From Demequina oxidasica (GTDB lineage: Bacteria > Actinomycetota > Actinomycetes > Actinomycetales > Demequinaceae), in contig NZ_BBRE01000002.1 in the NCBI RefSeq assembly GCF_000975115.1, positions 310,001 through 374,000 on the forward strand: 64,000 bases of DNA. The letters run 5' to 3'. A program made the translations under genes and the position numbers. Of this stretch, positions 52,116 through 59,465 are shown piece after piece. The notes under the pieces were generated by a model, which was not told the origin of the DNA, searched no databases, and saw only the letters and a program-made list of their open reading frames with translations. How positions within the stretch are numbered: position 1 is the stretch's first letter; each line of letters begins with the position of its first letter.

Positions 52116-53281
52116 CGCTCGCCCAGCACCTCGGTGCTGCCGGGCTCAGCCTTCCCCATTACGGACGCAAGGACTTGGGGGCGGTCCTCCCCGCGGCGCT
52201 CGCCGCGGTGGGCGCAGGTCACGTGGTTAATTGGCGCAATGCGGAGTCCGACAGGCAACGGCTGGGCCTGCCACGCGTACGCCACGTCGTGGTGGTGCTG
52301 CTCGACGGGCTGGGGCACCTCCAGCTCGATGCGCGTCGCGGGCATGCACCGTTTTTGCGTTCTATCGAATCCGGCGTCGTGACAGCGGGGTATCCGACCA
52401 CGACAGCTGCCTCGCTGGCGATGTTCGGCACCGGACAGCCGTCAGGGCGCACCGGGATGACGGGCTACACCGCCATGAACCCCGGCACCGGCAAGGTCGC
52501 GAATCTTATCTCCTGGGAGAACGCCGAGGCACCCGAGGAATGGCAGCGTCAGCCTTCGCTGCTCGAGCAGGCCGCTGCGGACGGCTTCACCATCACGACG
52601 CTTGGCAAGCGCCGCTTCGCGGGATCAGGATTGACTCAGGCCGTGTTGCGCGGTGGGCAGTTCGTGGGCGCCGAGAGTCTCGCCGAGCGCATAGATGTCG
52701 CGCTTGGTGCGGCCCGCCAGTCCGGGGTGTCGTACTGCTACTGGGGAGAGATAGATGCCGCGGGTCACCGCTACGGCTGGGAGAGCCAGGAATGGGTGGC
52801 CGCGCTGGAGGACGCCGACCGAGAACTGCGCCGGCTCGCCTCCCAACTTCCTCGCGGCACGGCCATGGTCGTGACGGCCGACCATGGCATGATCGATGTC
52901 ACCGGCGCACCGCGGTGGGATGCCGGAGAGCACCCCGGGCTCCTCGAGGGCGTACGCCTTACGGCGGGGGAGCCCCGCGCCCTGCATCTTCATCTTGACG
53001 AGAGTGTGAACGCGGAAGAAGTCGTAGAGCGCTGGCGGAACGTCTTGGGTAAGCATGCTGCCGTTGTCACCAAAGCAGACGCCGATGCCGGTGGCCTCTT
53101 TGGAGAGATCCTTCCCGAGGTTTCGGGCCGCATCGGCGACGTCGTCGTGGCCATGGCAGGACGAGCAACCGTGGTCGATTCGCGTTCTCAGTCCGAGCGG
53201 TCAATGGCACTAATTGGGGTGCATGGTTCGCTGACACCCGAGGAACTCCAGGTTCCTCTGCTCGCCGCGGTAGGCGGGTAG
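52112..53281 (+). CDS. Alkaline phosphatase-superfamily nucleotide pyrophosphatase/phosphodiesterase
   Basis: A 389-residue enzyme of the alkaline phosphatase/NPP superfamily, with two-metal hydrolysis of phosphodiesters or phosphates. Visible metal sites are D in VVVLLDGLGHL, the nucleophile Thr in GYPTTTAASLAMFGTG, D and H in EIDAAGHRYG, D-H in VVTADHGMIDV, and the His in AGEHPGL. There is no signal peptide, so it appears cytoplasmic. The substrate is unknown. The GTG start overlaps the DUF5998 stop by 4 nt, indicating an operon. Confidence 0.88.
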   Translation: MTLAQHLGAAGLSLPHYGRKDLGAVLPAALAAVGAGHVVNWRNAESDRQRLGLPRVRHVVVVLLDGLGHLQLDARRGHAPFLRSIESGVVTAGYPTTTAASLAMFGTGQPSGRTGMTGYTAMNPGTGKVANLISWENAEAPEEWQRQPSLLEQAAADGFTITTLGKRRFAGSGLTQAVLRGGQFVGAESLAERIDVALGAARQSGVSYCYWGEIDAAGHRYGWESQEWVAALEDADRELRRLASQLPRGTAMVVTADHGMIDVTGAPRWDAGEHPGLLEGVRLTAGEPRALHLHLDESVNAEEVVERWRNVLGKHAAVVTKADADAGGLFGEILPEVSGRIGDVVVAMAGRATVVDSRSQSERSMALIGVHGSLTPEELQVPLLAAVGG

Positions 53282-53321
53282 AGCCAGCTCCGACGCTTCG
53301 AGGTCGGAAAGCGCACGCGAA

Positions 53322-54125
53322 CTACGTGGAACGCGCCGTCCAACGACCGCCGCTGCGCGAGACCTGGATAGGGTGATCAAAACAGCGACTCACGTTGTCA
53401 GTAGTGAGGACTGTCTCCACGTCGCCCTGCACAAGGAGGCACCCCTCGCGAAGCAGCGCTGCGTGGGTAGTGGACGCCGGTAGCTCCTCGAAGTGGTGGG
53501 TGACGGTGACCGTCGCCATGTGAGGATGCGTCGCCGCCAAGTCGCTGAGCGTCGCCAGCAGTTGCTCGCGCGCTGCCACGTCGAGCCCGGTCGTTGCCTC
53601 GTCCAGCAGTAGCAACGCGGGGTCGTTCATCAGCGCCCGAGCAATCAGGACACGACCTCGTTCACCCTGCGACATTGTGGCCCAGCGCAGCACGCGTGCC
53701 TGCGTGATTCCGACCAGGTTGAGCAACTCGTCTGCCCGGACTTGCTGAGCCGGTGTGGGTTCCCAACGGGGGATGAGCTCTATTGAGCCGGTAACCCCGG
53801 TGAGCACCACATCGCGCGCTGGCAAATCACGCGACAGTGGGTGACGAGCCACCACGAGTCCGATGTGGCTACGGAGTTCTCGCATGTCAACTCGGCCGAG
53901 GCGGTAACCCAGGACGCTGACTGACCCACGGCTTGGATGACTGACCGCGGCCAGTAGTGAAATCAGGGTCGACTTTCCTGCGCCGTTGGGGCCAATCAGC
54001 GCCCATCGCTCTCCACGGTGCACGGTGAGATCGACGGAGTCGAGGATGGTGCGGCTGCCACGGAAAAAACTGACGTCCTCCGCGCGCAGGACGGAGTCGT
54101 CGACACCGTGATGGTTCAGGGGCAT
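53322..54125 (-). CDS. ABC transporter-type ATPase
   Basis: A 267-residue ABC ATPase. It has Walker A GPNGAGKST, Q-loop region, signature MSQGERGRV in place of LSGGQ, Walker B LLLLDEATTGLD and H-loop VTHHFEEL. It resembles the ModF/iron-type ATPases that stand alone. No permease gene is adjacent, so it may act with an unlinked permease or in another role. The start is uncertain: ATG 54125 clears the sepH stop by 25 bp but has no ribosome binding site, and a longer form would overlap sepH. Confidence 0.85.
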   Translation of the reverse strand: MPLNHHGVDDSVLRAEDVSFFRGSRTILDSVDLTVHRGERWALIGPNGAGKSTLISLLAAVSHPSRGSVSVLGYRLGRVDMRELRSHIGLVVARHPLSRDLPARDVVLTGVTGSIELIPRWEPTPAQQVRADELLNLVGITQARVLRWATMSQGERGRVLIARALMNDPALLLLDEATTGLDVAAREQLLATLSDLAATHPHMATVTVTHHFEELPASTTHAALLREGCLLVQGDVETVLTTDNVSRCFDHPIQVSRSGGRWTARST

Positions 54126-54150
54126 GGGGAGAGGTTGAGGTGCAGGACTA

Positions 54151-55284
54151 CTAGTCGCGTGGCGGCTCGTCGTTCTTGGCGCCAAAGACAATCTCGTCCC
54201 AACTGGGAACCGATGCGCGGCCCTTCTTAGGGGGACGCCTCTCGCCCGTTTCGGGGTTCACGTTGCGCTCGATGGCAGGCGACTTGCCCACCTGTGAGGA
54301 AGCGTCGTCGCGGCGTGCTGACCCAGCCGGGTGCGGCATCGTCTGGCCGGCGGAACTGAATCCCACGTCGGCGCTACGTGCCTTGGCCGCCGGGCCAAAA
54401 CCCTCGAAGCCACCATCCTCGTCGTGCTCGTCAACATCGTCCTCGTCGACAGTCTCACGGGTGCCGCGTTTGCCTTGTAGGTCCTCGAGCAGCGCCTCTG
54501 TGGGGTTGACCTCGAAGTCGCGCTCGGCCTCGCCACCCGCGGCGGGCACTGGGGTGTCGTCATCGTCAAAATCGTCGTTGTCGAGGTGGAAGCCACCCTG
54601 AGTTTGGTCGGGCAGAGCGGTCACCGCAGGTGGACGGGTCTCATTGAGCGGTCCGGTCTCGGCTTCCTCGCCACGAACGGCGCTCAGGTGTCGCTTGGGG
54701 ATGGGGACATCCAGGAGCTCGGTCTCGGTGAGCCAGCGGGCCTCATCATCCTCAGCGGTGACGGCGCGTGCGCTGTGATCGAAAGTCCACCGGGCGCGCA
54801 CGTTGCGTCCACCAGCGACATAGTCTGCCGCCACCTGCCACGGCTCATCTATCTCACGCCATGCGTCCCACAAGATGCTCTCCGTGTCTACGCCTCGCGA
54901 CGCCAGCCTGTCGGCAACCAGGTCGCCCAGCACGGGTGAGCCCACGTCGCGGCCGATGCGTGTGCCGCGAGCGAGGTCCGCGATGTAGGAGCGTTCTGCG
55001 ATGACCGGTACTTCGTACTTCTCAAACGAGCGCACGTCCTCGCCGGTGATCTCCGCGAGTTCGGCGGCATTCAGTCCTGCACGGATGCGCTGTTGAATCT
55101 CCTTGGGACTCAGTCCTGACGAGGCAGGCGCGGGCGCGGCGTTGACTGGGGTAGTCGCCCTCGCATGCCGAATGGCGCGACGAAGTTCGTCCGAGATCGG
55201 CAACGTGTACCGTTCCCCGGATTCGGAAGTAACGATGAGGTTTTCACCATCATCGGCTGGGCCCACCAAAGACAAGCGTGTCAT
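54151..55284 (-). CDS. sepH: Cell division regulator SepH (DUF3071)
   Basis: An FtsZ-interacting protein of 377 residues that promotes FtsZ assembly at septa in actinobacteria. The DUF3071 domain (about 1-170) has RLSLVGPADDGENLIVTS, the HTH-like SPKEIQQRIRAGLNAAELAEITG, and VERSYIADLARG-like core (AERSYIADLARG). The rest (about 200-377) is acidic and probably disordered, ending in a conserved short motif RASVPSWDEIVFGAK. The ATG has CACGCT 6 nt upstream, a possible degenerate leaderless -10. The ABC ATPase gene follows on the same strand. Confidence 0.9.
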   Translation of the reverse strand: MTRLSLVGPADDGENLIVTSESGERYTLPISDELRRAIRHARATTPVNAAPAPASSGLSPKEIQQRIRAGLNAAELAEITGEDVRSFEKYEVPVIAERSYIADLARGTRIGRDVGSPVLGDLVADRLASRGVDTESILWDAWREIDEPWQVAADYVAGGRNVRARWTFDHSARAVTAEDDEARWLTETELLDVPIPKRHLSAVRGEEAETGPLNETRPPAVTALPDQTQGGFHLDNDDFDDDDTPVPAAGGEAERDFEVNPTEALLEDLQGKRGTRETVDEDDVDEHDEDGGFEGFGPAAKARSADVGFSSAGQTMPHPAGSARRDDASSQVGKSPAIERNVNPETGERRPPKKGRASVPSWDEIVFGAKNDEPPRD

Positions 55285-55397
55285 GTGCCCAGCGTGCCAC
55301 GCCGGGCCGCTTATCGCGCGTCACGCCACGCTGAAGCAGCACCTGAGTGGCGCCCACGTCTCCTCTGAACCCACCATCGGGCGCAAATTGGGGCACC

Positions 55398-56234
55398 ATG
55401 GGTGCCATGATGGCGATTTCAACGCACGACATCGATGCGCTACTCGACATCGCGCGCGTCCTGGCGCGTGAGACCGGGGAGCAGGTGGTCGCGTCTCTGC
55501 GCGACGCCAGGGTCGCGGCTACGAAGTCCAGCGCTGAGGACGTGGTGACTCAGAACGACATCGCCGCCGAGCAGCATCTCCGTTCAAGGATTGCGGAACT
55601 TCGCCCCCAGGACGGGATTCTGGGCGAGGAGGGTGACGACGTAGTGGGGACGTCGGGCGTGACGTGGGTGCTCGATCCGATCGATGGCACTGTTAACTAT
55701 CTCTACGGCCTCCCGCACTACGGCGTGTCCGTTGCGGCCGTCGCGGGTCCACCACGCACTGGTGAGTGGACCCCGCTGGTTGGCGCCGTGTACGACGGTT
55801 CCGGCGTGCTGTGGTCCGCTGCCCGGGACAGGGGAGCCACCCGTGACGATGAGCTACTGGTGCGCACCACCGGACCTGATTTGGGGGGCACACTTCTGGC
55901 TACGGGTTTTCAGTACGTAGCGGAGCGACGCGTGCGGCAGGGACAGATCGCTACCCAGATGCTCGCTCGGGTGCGGGACATTCGCCGCCTTGGCGCGGCG
56001 TCGGTGGATCTTTGCCTCGCGGCTGCCGGTCAGGTTGATGCCTATTACGAGCATGGACTCAACGCTTGGGACTTTGCTGCCGGTGCTTTGATTGCCACGG
56101 AGGCTGGTCTAAGAGTGTCTGGAATCGATGGTGGGCCCGCCAGCGAGCGGTTGCTGATCGCGGCGGTTCCTGGCACTTGGGGGGCTCTTCGGGATGCTCT
56201 AATTGAGGCCGGCGCGGAGGACTCATGGCCGTGA
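55398..56234 (+). CDS. Inositol monophosphatase family protein (SuhB-like)
   Basis: A 278-residue Mg2+-dependent phosphatase. Metal and phosphate motifs are intact: ILGEEGDD, DPIDGTVNYLYGLP, and WDFAAGALIATEAG near the C-terminus. The substrate may be inositol phosphate or another small sugar phosphate. Three in-frame ATGs (55398, 55407, 55410) precede the conserved region and none has a ribosome binding site, so the exact N-terminus is uncertain. The first ATG sits in the centre of a GGCACC-ATG-GGTGCC inverted repeat. In M. tuberculosis suhB lies in the same sigA-dut neighbourhood. Confidence 0.88.
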   Translation: MGAMMAISTHDIDALLDIARVLARETGEQVVASLRDARVAATKSSAEDVVTQNDIAAEQHLRSRIAELRPQDGILGEEGDDVVGTSGVTWVLDPIDGTVNYLYGLPHYGVSVAAVAGPPRTGEWTPLVGAVYDGSGVLWSAARDRGATRDDELLVRTTGPDLGGTLLATGFQYVAERRVRQGQIATQMLARVRDIRRLGAASVDLCLAAAGQVDAYYEHGLNAWDFAAGALIATEAGLRVSGIDGGPASERLLIAAVPGTWGALRDALIEAGAEDSWP

Positions 56235-56355
56235 TAGCGCGCGTCGAGTCGCATTCCGCCGATTTTTCAGGCACAATGCGTGCGCCTGGGGAACAAATTT
56301 AACCGCAGGCGCATTGAGTACTCACCAGTACTTTTCGTGAAGGGAAGACCGCCGC

Positions 56356-56655
56356 ATGGCAACGGACTATGACGCACCACGTAAGACGGACGACGAGATC
56401 TCCGCAGACTCGATCGAGGAGTTGAAGGCACGCCGTGCCGACAAGTCATCTGGAGTGGTGGATGAAGACGAGGCGGAAGCCGCTGAGGGATTCGAACTCC
56501 CGGGTGCAGACCTGTCGGGCGAGGAGCTGAGCGTTCGCGTTCTCCCGCCCCAGCAGGATGAATTTACGTGCATGTCTTGCTTCCTCGTTCACCACCGCAG
56601 TCAGCTTGCTGAGTTTAAGAATGACCAGCCCATCTGCTCGGAGTGCGCCGCCTAA
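56356..56655 (+). CDS. DUF4193 zinc-ribbon protein
   Basis: A 99-residue cytoplasmic protein conserved in actinobacteria; the function is unknown. The N-terminal half is highly charged and probably disordered (KTDDEISADSIEELKARRADK). The C-terminal part has CMSCFLVHHRSQLA and ICSECAA, a four-Cys zinc ribbon. AAGGGAAG lies upstream of the ATG. It precedes dut, the same order as in mycobacteria. Confidence 0.88.
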   Translation: MATDYDAPRKTDDEISADSIEELKARRADKSSGVVDEDEAEAAEGFELPGADLSGEELSVRVLPPQQDEFTCMSCFLVHHRSQLAEFKNDQPICSECAA

Positions 56656-56666
56656 GGGCGAACGTG

Positions 56667-57155
56667 ATGACGACGCTTGACGTGCTGATCAGCACGACAT
56701 CTCCTGACGTGCCGCTGCCCGCGTACGCCCATCCCGGCGACGCGGGCGCGGACATTACGACGCGGATCGACGTGACACTCGCGCCGGGAGAACGGGCGAC
56801 GGTGCCCACAGGCATCAAGATCGCTCTTCCCGACGGATACGTGGCACTTGTCCATCCCCGATCGGGACTCGCCGCAAAGCACGGCATCACCGTGGTGAAT
56901 GCGCCGGGAACGGTCGACGCTGCCTATCGGGGTGAGATTGCGGTCACGCTTCTCAATACCGACGCGACCGAGACGATGACATTTGCCAAGGGGGATCGGA
57001 TTGCGCAACTAGTGATCCAACGCGTGGAGCGAGCCGCCTTCGTGGAAGTTGAGCGACTGCCAGGCACTCACCGGGGTGAGGGTGGATTCGGTTCGACAGG
57101 CGGTACCACCGATCCTCAACACAGTGGCGCGGCCAGCGACGCCTCCGCGTCTTAG
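56667..57155 (+). CDS. dut: dUTP diphosphatase
   Basis: A trimeric dUTPase of 162 residues that hydrolyses dUTP to dUMP, preventing uracil misincorporation. All five motifs are present: GDAGADI (1), PRSGLAAKHGI (2), NAPGTVDAAYRGEI (3), GDRIAQLVIQ (4) and the C-terminal RGEGGFGSTG arm (5). The tail beyond motif 5 is short and Ser/Ala-rich. AAGGG precedes either the ATG at 56667 (8 nt) or the GTG one codon upstream (5 nt). It starts an apparent operon with the OB-fold gene and DUF3159. Confidence 0.95.
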   Translation: MTTLDVLISTTSPDVPLPAYAHPGDAGADITTRIDVTLAPGERATVPTGIKIALPDGYVALVHPRSGLAAKHGITVVNAPGTVDAAYRGEIAVTLLNTDATETMTFAKGDRIAQLVIQRVERAAFVEVERLPGTHRGEGGFGSTGGTTDPQHSGAASDASAS

Positions 57156-57163
57156 GTCCTGCG

Positions 57164-57454
57164 ATGACACAGATACCCACCGCGCTTTCGCCTATTTCTG
57201 AGGCGCAACCCCGCACGTACGCCAGGGTTGCCGGTCGGATTGTGTGGGTTCAGGTAGAGCCCTCCGACGCTGCGCCTCGACTCACCGCCCGCATCGAGGA
57301 TCAGTCGGGACGTCTCGACGCGATTTTCCAGGGTCGCCGCGCGATTGCGGGCATTGAGCCAGGTCGCCGCGTCGTTCTTGAGGGCCGGATTTGCGAGGCG
57401 ATTGCGGTTCCCCTCATGTACAACCCCCGCTACGAATTGGTGGCCAGCGCGTGA
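57164..57454 (+). CDS. OB-fold nucleic-acid-binding protein
   Basis: A 96-residue single OB-fold protein: YARVAGRIVWVQVEP, LTARIEDQSGRLDAIFQGRRAIAGIEPGRRVVLEG and the closing strand YELVA. A similar small protein lies between dut and the DUF3159 gene in mycobacteria. Nucleic-acid binding is a family inference. Its stop overlaps the DUF3159 start as GTGA (4 nt). Confidence 0.82.
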   Translation: MTQIPTALSPISEAQPRTYARVAGRIVWVQVEPSDAAPRLTARIEDQSGRLDAIFQGRRAIAGIEPGRRVVLEGRICEAIAVPLMYNPRYELVASA

Positions 57455-58155
57455 GCGATCAGACCGAAGCGAGTGAACCCTCTGAGACTGGCGGTGCGGC
57501 GGCGACTGCCGCACGCGGTGCGCAATTGCTTGGCGGCGAGGACTTTTCCTTCGCCGCGGCCATCGGCGGCCCACGCGGCTTCGTCGAGTCAATTCTTCCT
57601 GGCCTCGTCTTCGTGGTGGCCTACATCACCGTGGGCGGCTTCCAGGTGCCCGTCATCGCCTCAGTCGTCGTCGTGGTGGCAATGGTCGCGGCGCGCCTCA
57701 TTCAGCGCACCCCTGTCACCCAGGCGCTCTCTGGGGTTCTCGGTGTAGCACTGGGCGCCATCTGGGCGTGGCGTGCCGGTGATGCGGGGGAGTACTTTCT
57801 GCCAGGACTGTGGATCAACGCCGCGTATCTTGCCGCTGTGCTGATCACGATGGTGGTGGGCTGGCCCGTCGTGGGAATCGCAGTGGGTTTGCTACGCGGC
57901 CTGGGCATGTCGTGGCGGAAGGACCGCGCGTTGCGTCGACGAATGCAATTCGCGACCGCCGTGCTCGCCGCGACTTTCTTGCTTCGCTTAGTGGTGCAGG
58001 TGCCTCTCTACATGTCCGACAACGTCGCCGCTCTTGGAACCGCCAAGTTGGCGATGGGAGTGCCGCTATTCGCCCTTAGTCTGTGGGTGATGTGGCTCCT
58101 GGTGGGGTCCGTAGGACGGCCGCAAGAAGTTCAGGATCCGCCTCAGCAGACATGA
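57451..58155 (+). CDS. DUF3159 membrane protein
   Basis: A 234-residue protein with six hydrophobic segments after a 45-residue polar N-terminus. The family landmarks GGPRGFVESILPGLVFVVAYI and SWRKDRALRRRMQFAT are clear. It is conserved next to ceoC in actinobacteria, which hints at a role linked to K+ or membrane homeostasis; this is inference. The GTG start overlaps the OB-fold gene by 4 nt. The last 80 bp overlap the end of the convergent ceoC, an unusually long coding overlap. Confidence 0.85.
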   Translation: MSDQTEASEPSETGGAAATAARGAQLLGGEDFSFAAAIGGPRGFVESILPGLVFVVAYITVGGFQVPVIASVVVVVAMVAARLIQRTPVTQALSGVLGVALGAIWAWRAGDAGEYFLPGLWINAAYLAAVLITMVVGWPVVGIAVGLLRGLGMSWRKDRALRRRMQFATAVLAATFLLRLVVQVPLYMSDNVAALGTAKLAMGVPLFALSLWVMWLLVGSVGRPQEVQDPPQQT

Positions 58156-58762
58156 CGAATAGCAGCTCGTCGCGAGCCTCGAGGGTGTCCTCCGGGCTGG
58201 GCGAGATTGTGCGGTCGGAACGCATGATGCACGAGAGCACAATTTCACCGGGCCACTGAATCTCGCGGACAAGCGCGCCTACTACGGGCGACGTCGGGGG
58301 CAGCGTGACCTCGACGATTGATGCACCCGACTGGTGGAACGTGAAGACCTTGACCAGGTCGCCCACTGCCACTGCCTCTTCGACCATGGCGGTCATAATG
58401 CGTGGAGTTGAGACCGCGACATCGACGCCCCATTGGGTGTCATACATCCACTCATTGCGCGGGTTGTTGACGCGCGCAACCGTGCGCGGCACCCCGAATT
58501 CGGTCTTAGCGAGGAACGAGATGACTAGATTCGCCTTGTCGTCGCCTGTCGCTGCCACAACAACGTCCATGGTTTCCACGGCTGCCTCACGGAGCGCTGT
58601 GAGCTCACACGCATCTGCGAGCATCCAATCCGCCTCCGCCACTTGGGCGACTCGCATGGCGCTGGGTGAGTGGTCCATAAGGAGAACCTCGTGTCCGTGC
58701 TCCAGGAGATCGCGTGCGATCGAGCGGCCAACGGAGCCTGCTCCAGCGATGAGAACCTTCAC
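58076..58762 (-). CDS. ceoC: TrkA-type K+ uptake regulatory protein (CeoC)
   Basis: A 228-residue RCK protein. The N-terminal Rossmann RCK_N (about 1-130) has KVLIAGAGSVGRSIARDL for nucleotide binding and LLMDHSPSAM. The C-terminal TrkA_C domain (about 140-220) follows. It should bind NAD(H) or c-di-AMP and gate a K+ transporter. It overlaps ceoB by 4 nt (GTGA). The order DUF3159-ceoC-ceoB-APC transporter-TrmA is the same as Rv2693c to Rv2689c in M. tuberculosis. Confidence 0.92.
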   Translation of the reverse strand: MKVLIAGAGSVGRSIARDLLEHGHEVLLMDHSPSAMRVAQVAEADWMLADACELTALREAAVETMDVVVAATGDDKANLVISFLAKTEFGVPRTVARVNNPRNEWMYDTQWGVDVAVSTPRIMTAMVEEAVAVGDLVKVFTFHQSGASIVEVTLPPTSPVVGALVREIQWPGEIVLSCIMRSDRTISPSPEDTLEARDELLFVMSAEADPELLAAVLRTPPGATSPTD

Positions 58763-59424
58763 GCCTTCACCGTCCTAGGACGTGCCAAGACGCGCTCGGC
58801 GTCCTTGGTCACAGCGTCCGGAACGATGAAGTACACCTCATCGCCGGATTGCAGGAGCGATTCGACGTCTGGAAGGGTTGCTTCGCCAAACCGCACGACG
58901 TAAGCGACTCGACAACCGGAAGCCTCCTCGACCGAGGTGAGCGAGTGGCCCACCCAGCTCTGATGCGGCGCGAGGCGGCGCAGTGACACTCCAGCGGCAG
59001 GGTCGACAAACTCAGCGTCGGTGACTCCCGGGAGCAGGCGGGACACGATCTGAGACGTCGTCCACGGCACTGGTGCGACGGTCGGAATTCCCAGGCGGCG
59101 GTACACATCGGCGCGTCCGGAGTCCGAAATTCGCGCGACCACGTTCTCCACCCCGTAGGTCTCGCGGACTACCCGCGCGGCGAGGATGTTCGAGTTGTCA
59201 CCATCGGAAACCGCGGCAAACGCGTACGCATCCTCGACCCCCGCGGAGACGAGCGTCTCGCGGTCAAAGCCGATACCGGTGATCTTCTGACCTTGGAAAG
59301 ATGAGGGGAGTCGGCGGAAAGCGTCACCCGTGCGGTCAATGACGGCGACGGAGTGACCCCGTGCCTCAAATTCTTCCGCTAACGAGGACCCTGTTCGGCC
59401 GCAACCCATAATGACTATATGCAC
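58759..59424 (-). CDS. ceoB: TrkA-type K+ uptake regulatory protein (CeoB)
   Basis: A 221-residue RCK protein with the nucleotide-binding HIVIMGCGRTGSSLAEEFEARG, acidic VIDR at strand 2, and a TrkA_C domain from about 135. It is the first gene of the ceoB-ceoC operon. The GTG start has TAGCGT 8 nt upstream and no ribosome binding site. The promoter is back to back with that of the K+ transporter on the plus strand. Confidence 0.92.
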   Translation of the reverse strand: MHIVIMGCGRTGSSLAEEFEARGHSVAVIDRTGDAFRRLPSSFQGQKITGIGFDRETLVSAGVEDAYAFAAVSDGDNSNILAARVVRETYGVENVVARISDSGRADVYRRLGIPTVAPVPWTTSQIVSRLLPGVTDAEFVDPAAGVSLRRLAPHQSWVGHSLTSVEEASGCRVAYVVRFGEATLPDVESLLQSGDEVYFIVPDAVTKDAERVLARPRTVKA

Positions 59425-59432
59425 GAGAACCC

Positions 59433-59438
59433 ACGCTA
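59433..59438 (-). promoter_or_regulatory. -10 box for leaderless ceoB
   Basis: On the minus strand TAGCGT ends 8 nt before the GTG at 59424. Confidence 0.4.
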
Positions 59439-59451
59439 TACCCGTTACGCC

Positions 59452-59457
59452 TAGGAT
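59452..59457 (+). promoter_or_regulatory. -10 box for leaderless KimA-like gene
   Basis: TAGGAT ends 8 nt before the GTG at 59466. The two divergent -10 boxes are only 13 bp apart. Confidence 0.4.
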
Positions 59458-59465
59458 TGTGCGAC

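Noticed and set aside
59425..59465. c-di-AMP (ydaO-type) riboswitch before the KimA-like gene
   Set aside because: The gap between divergent starts is only 41 bp and both genes look leaderless; there is no room for the aptamer.
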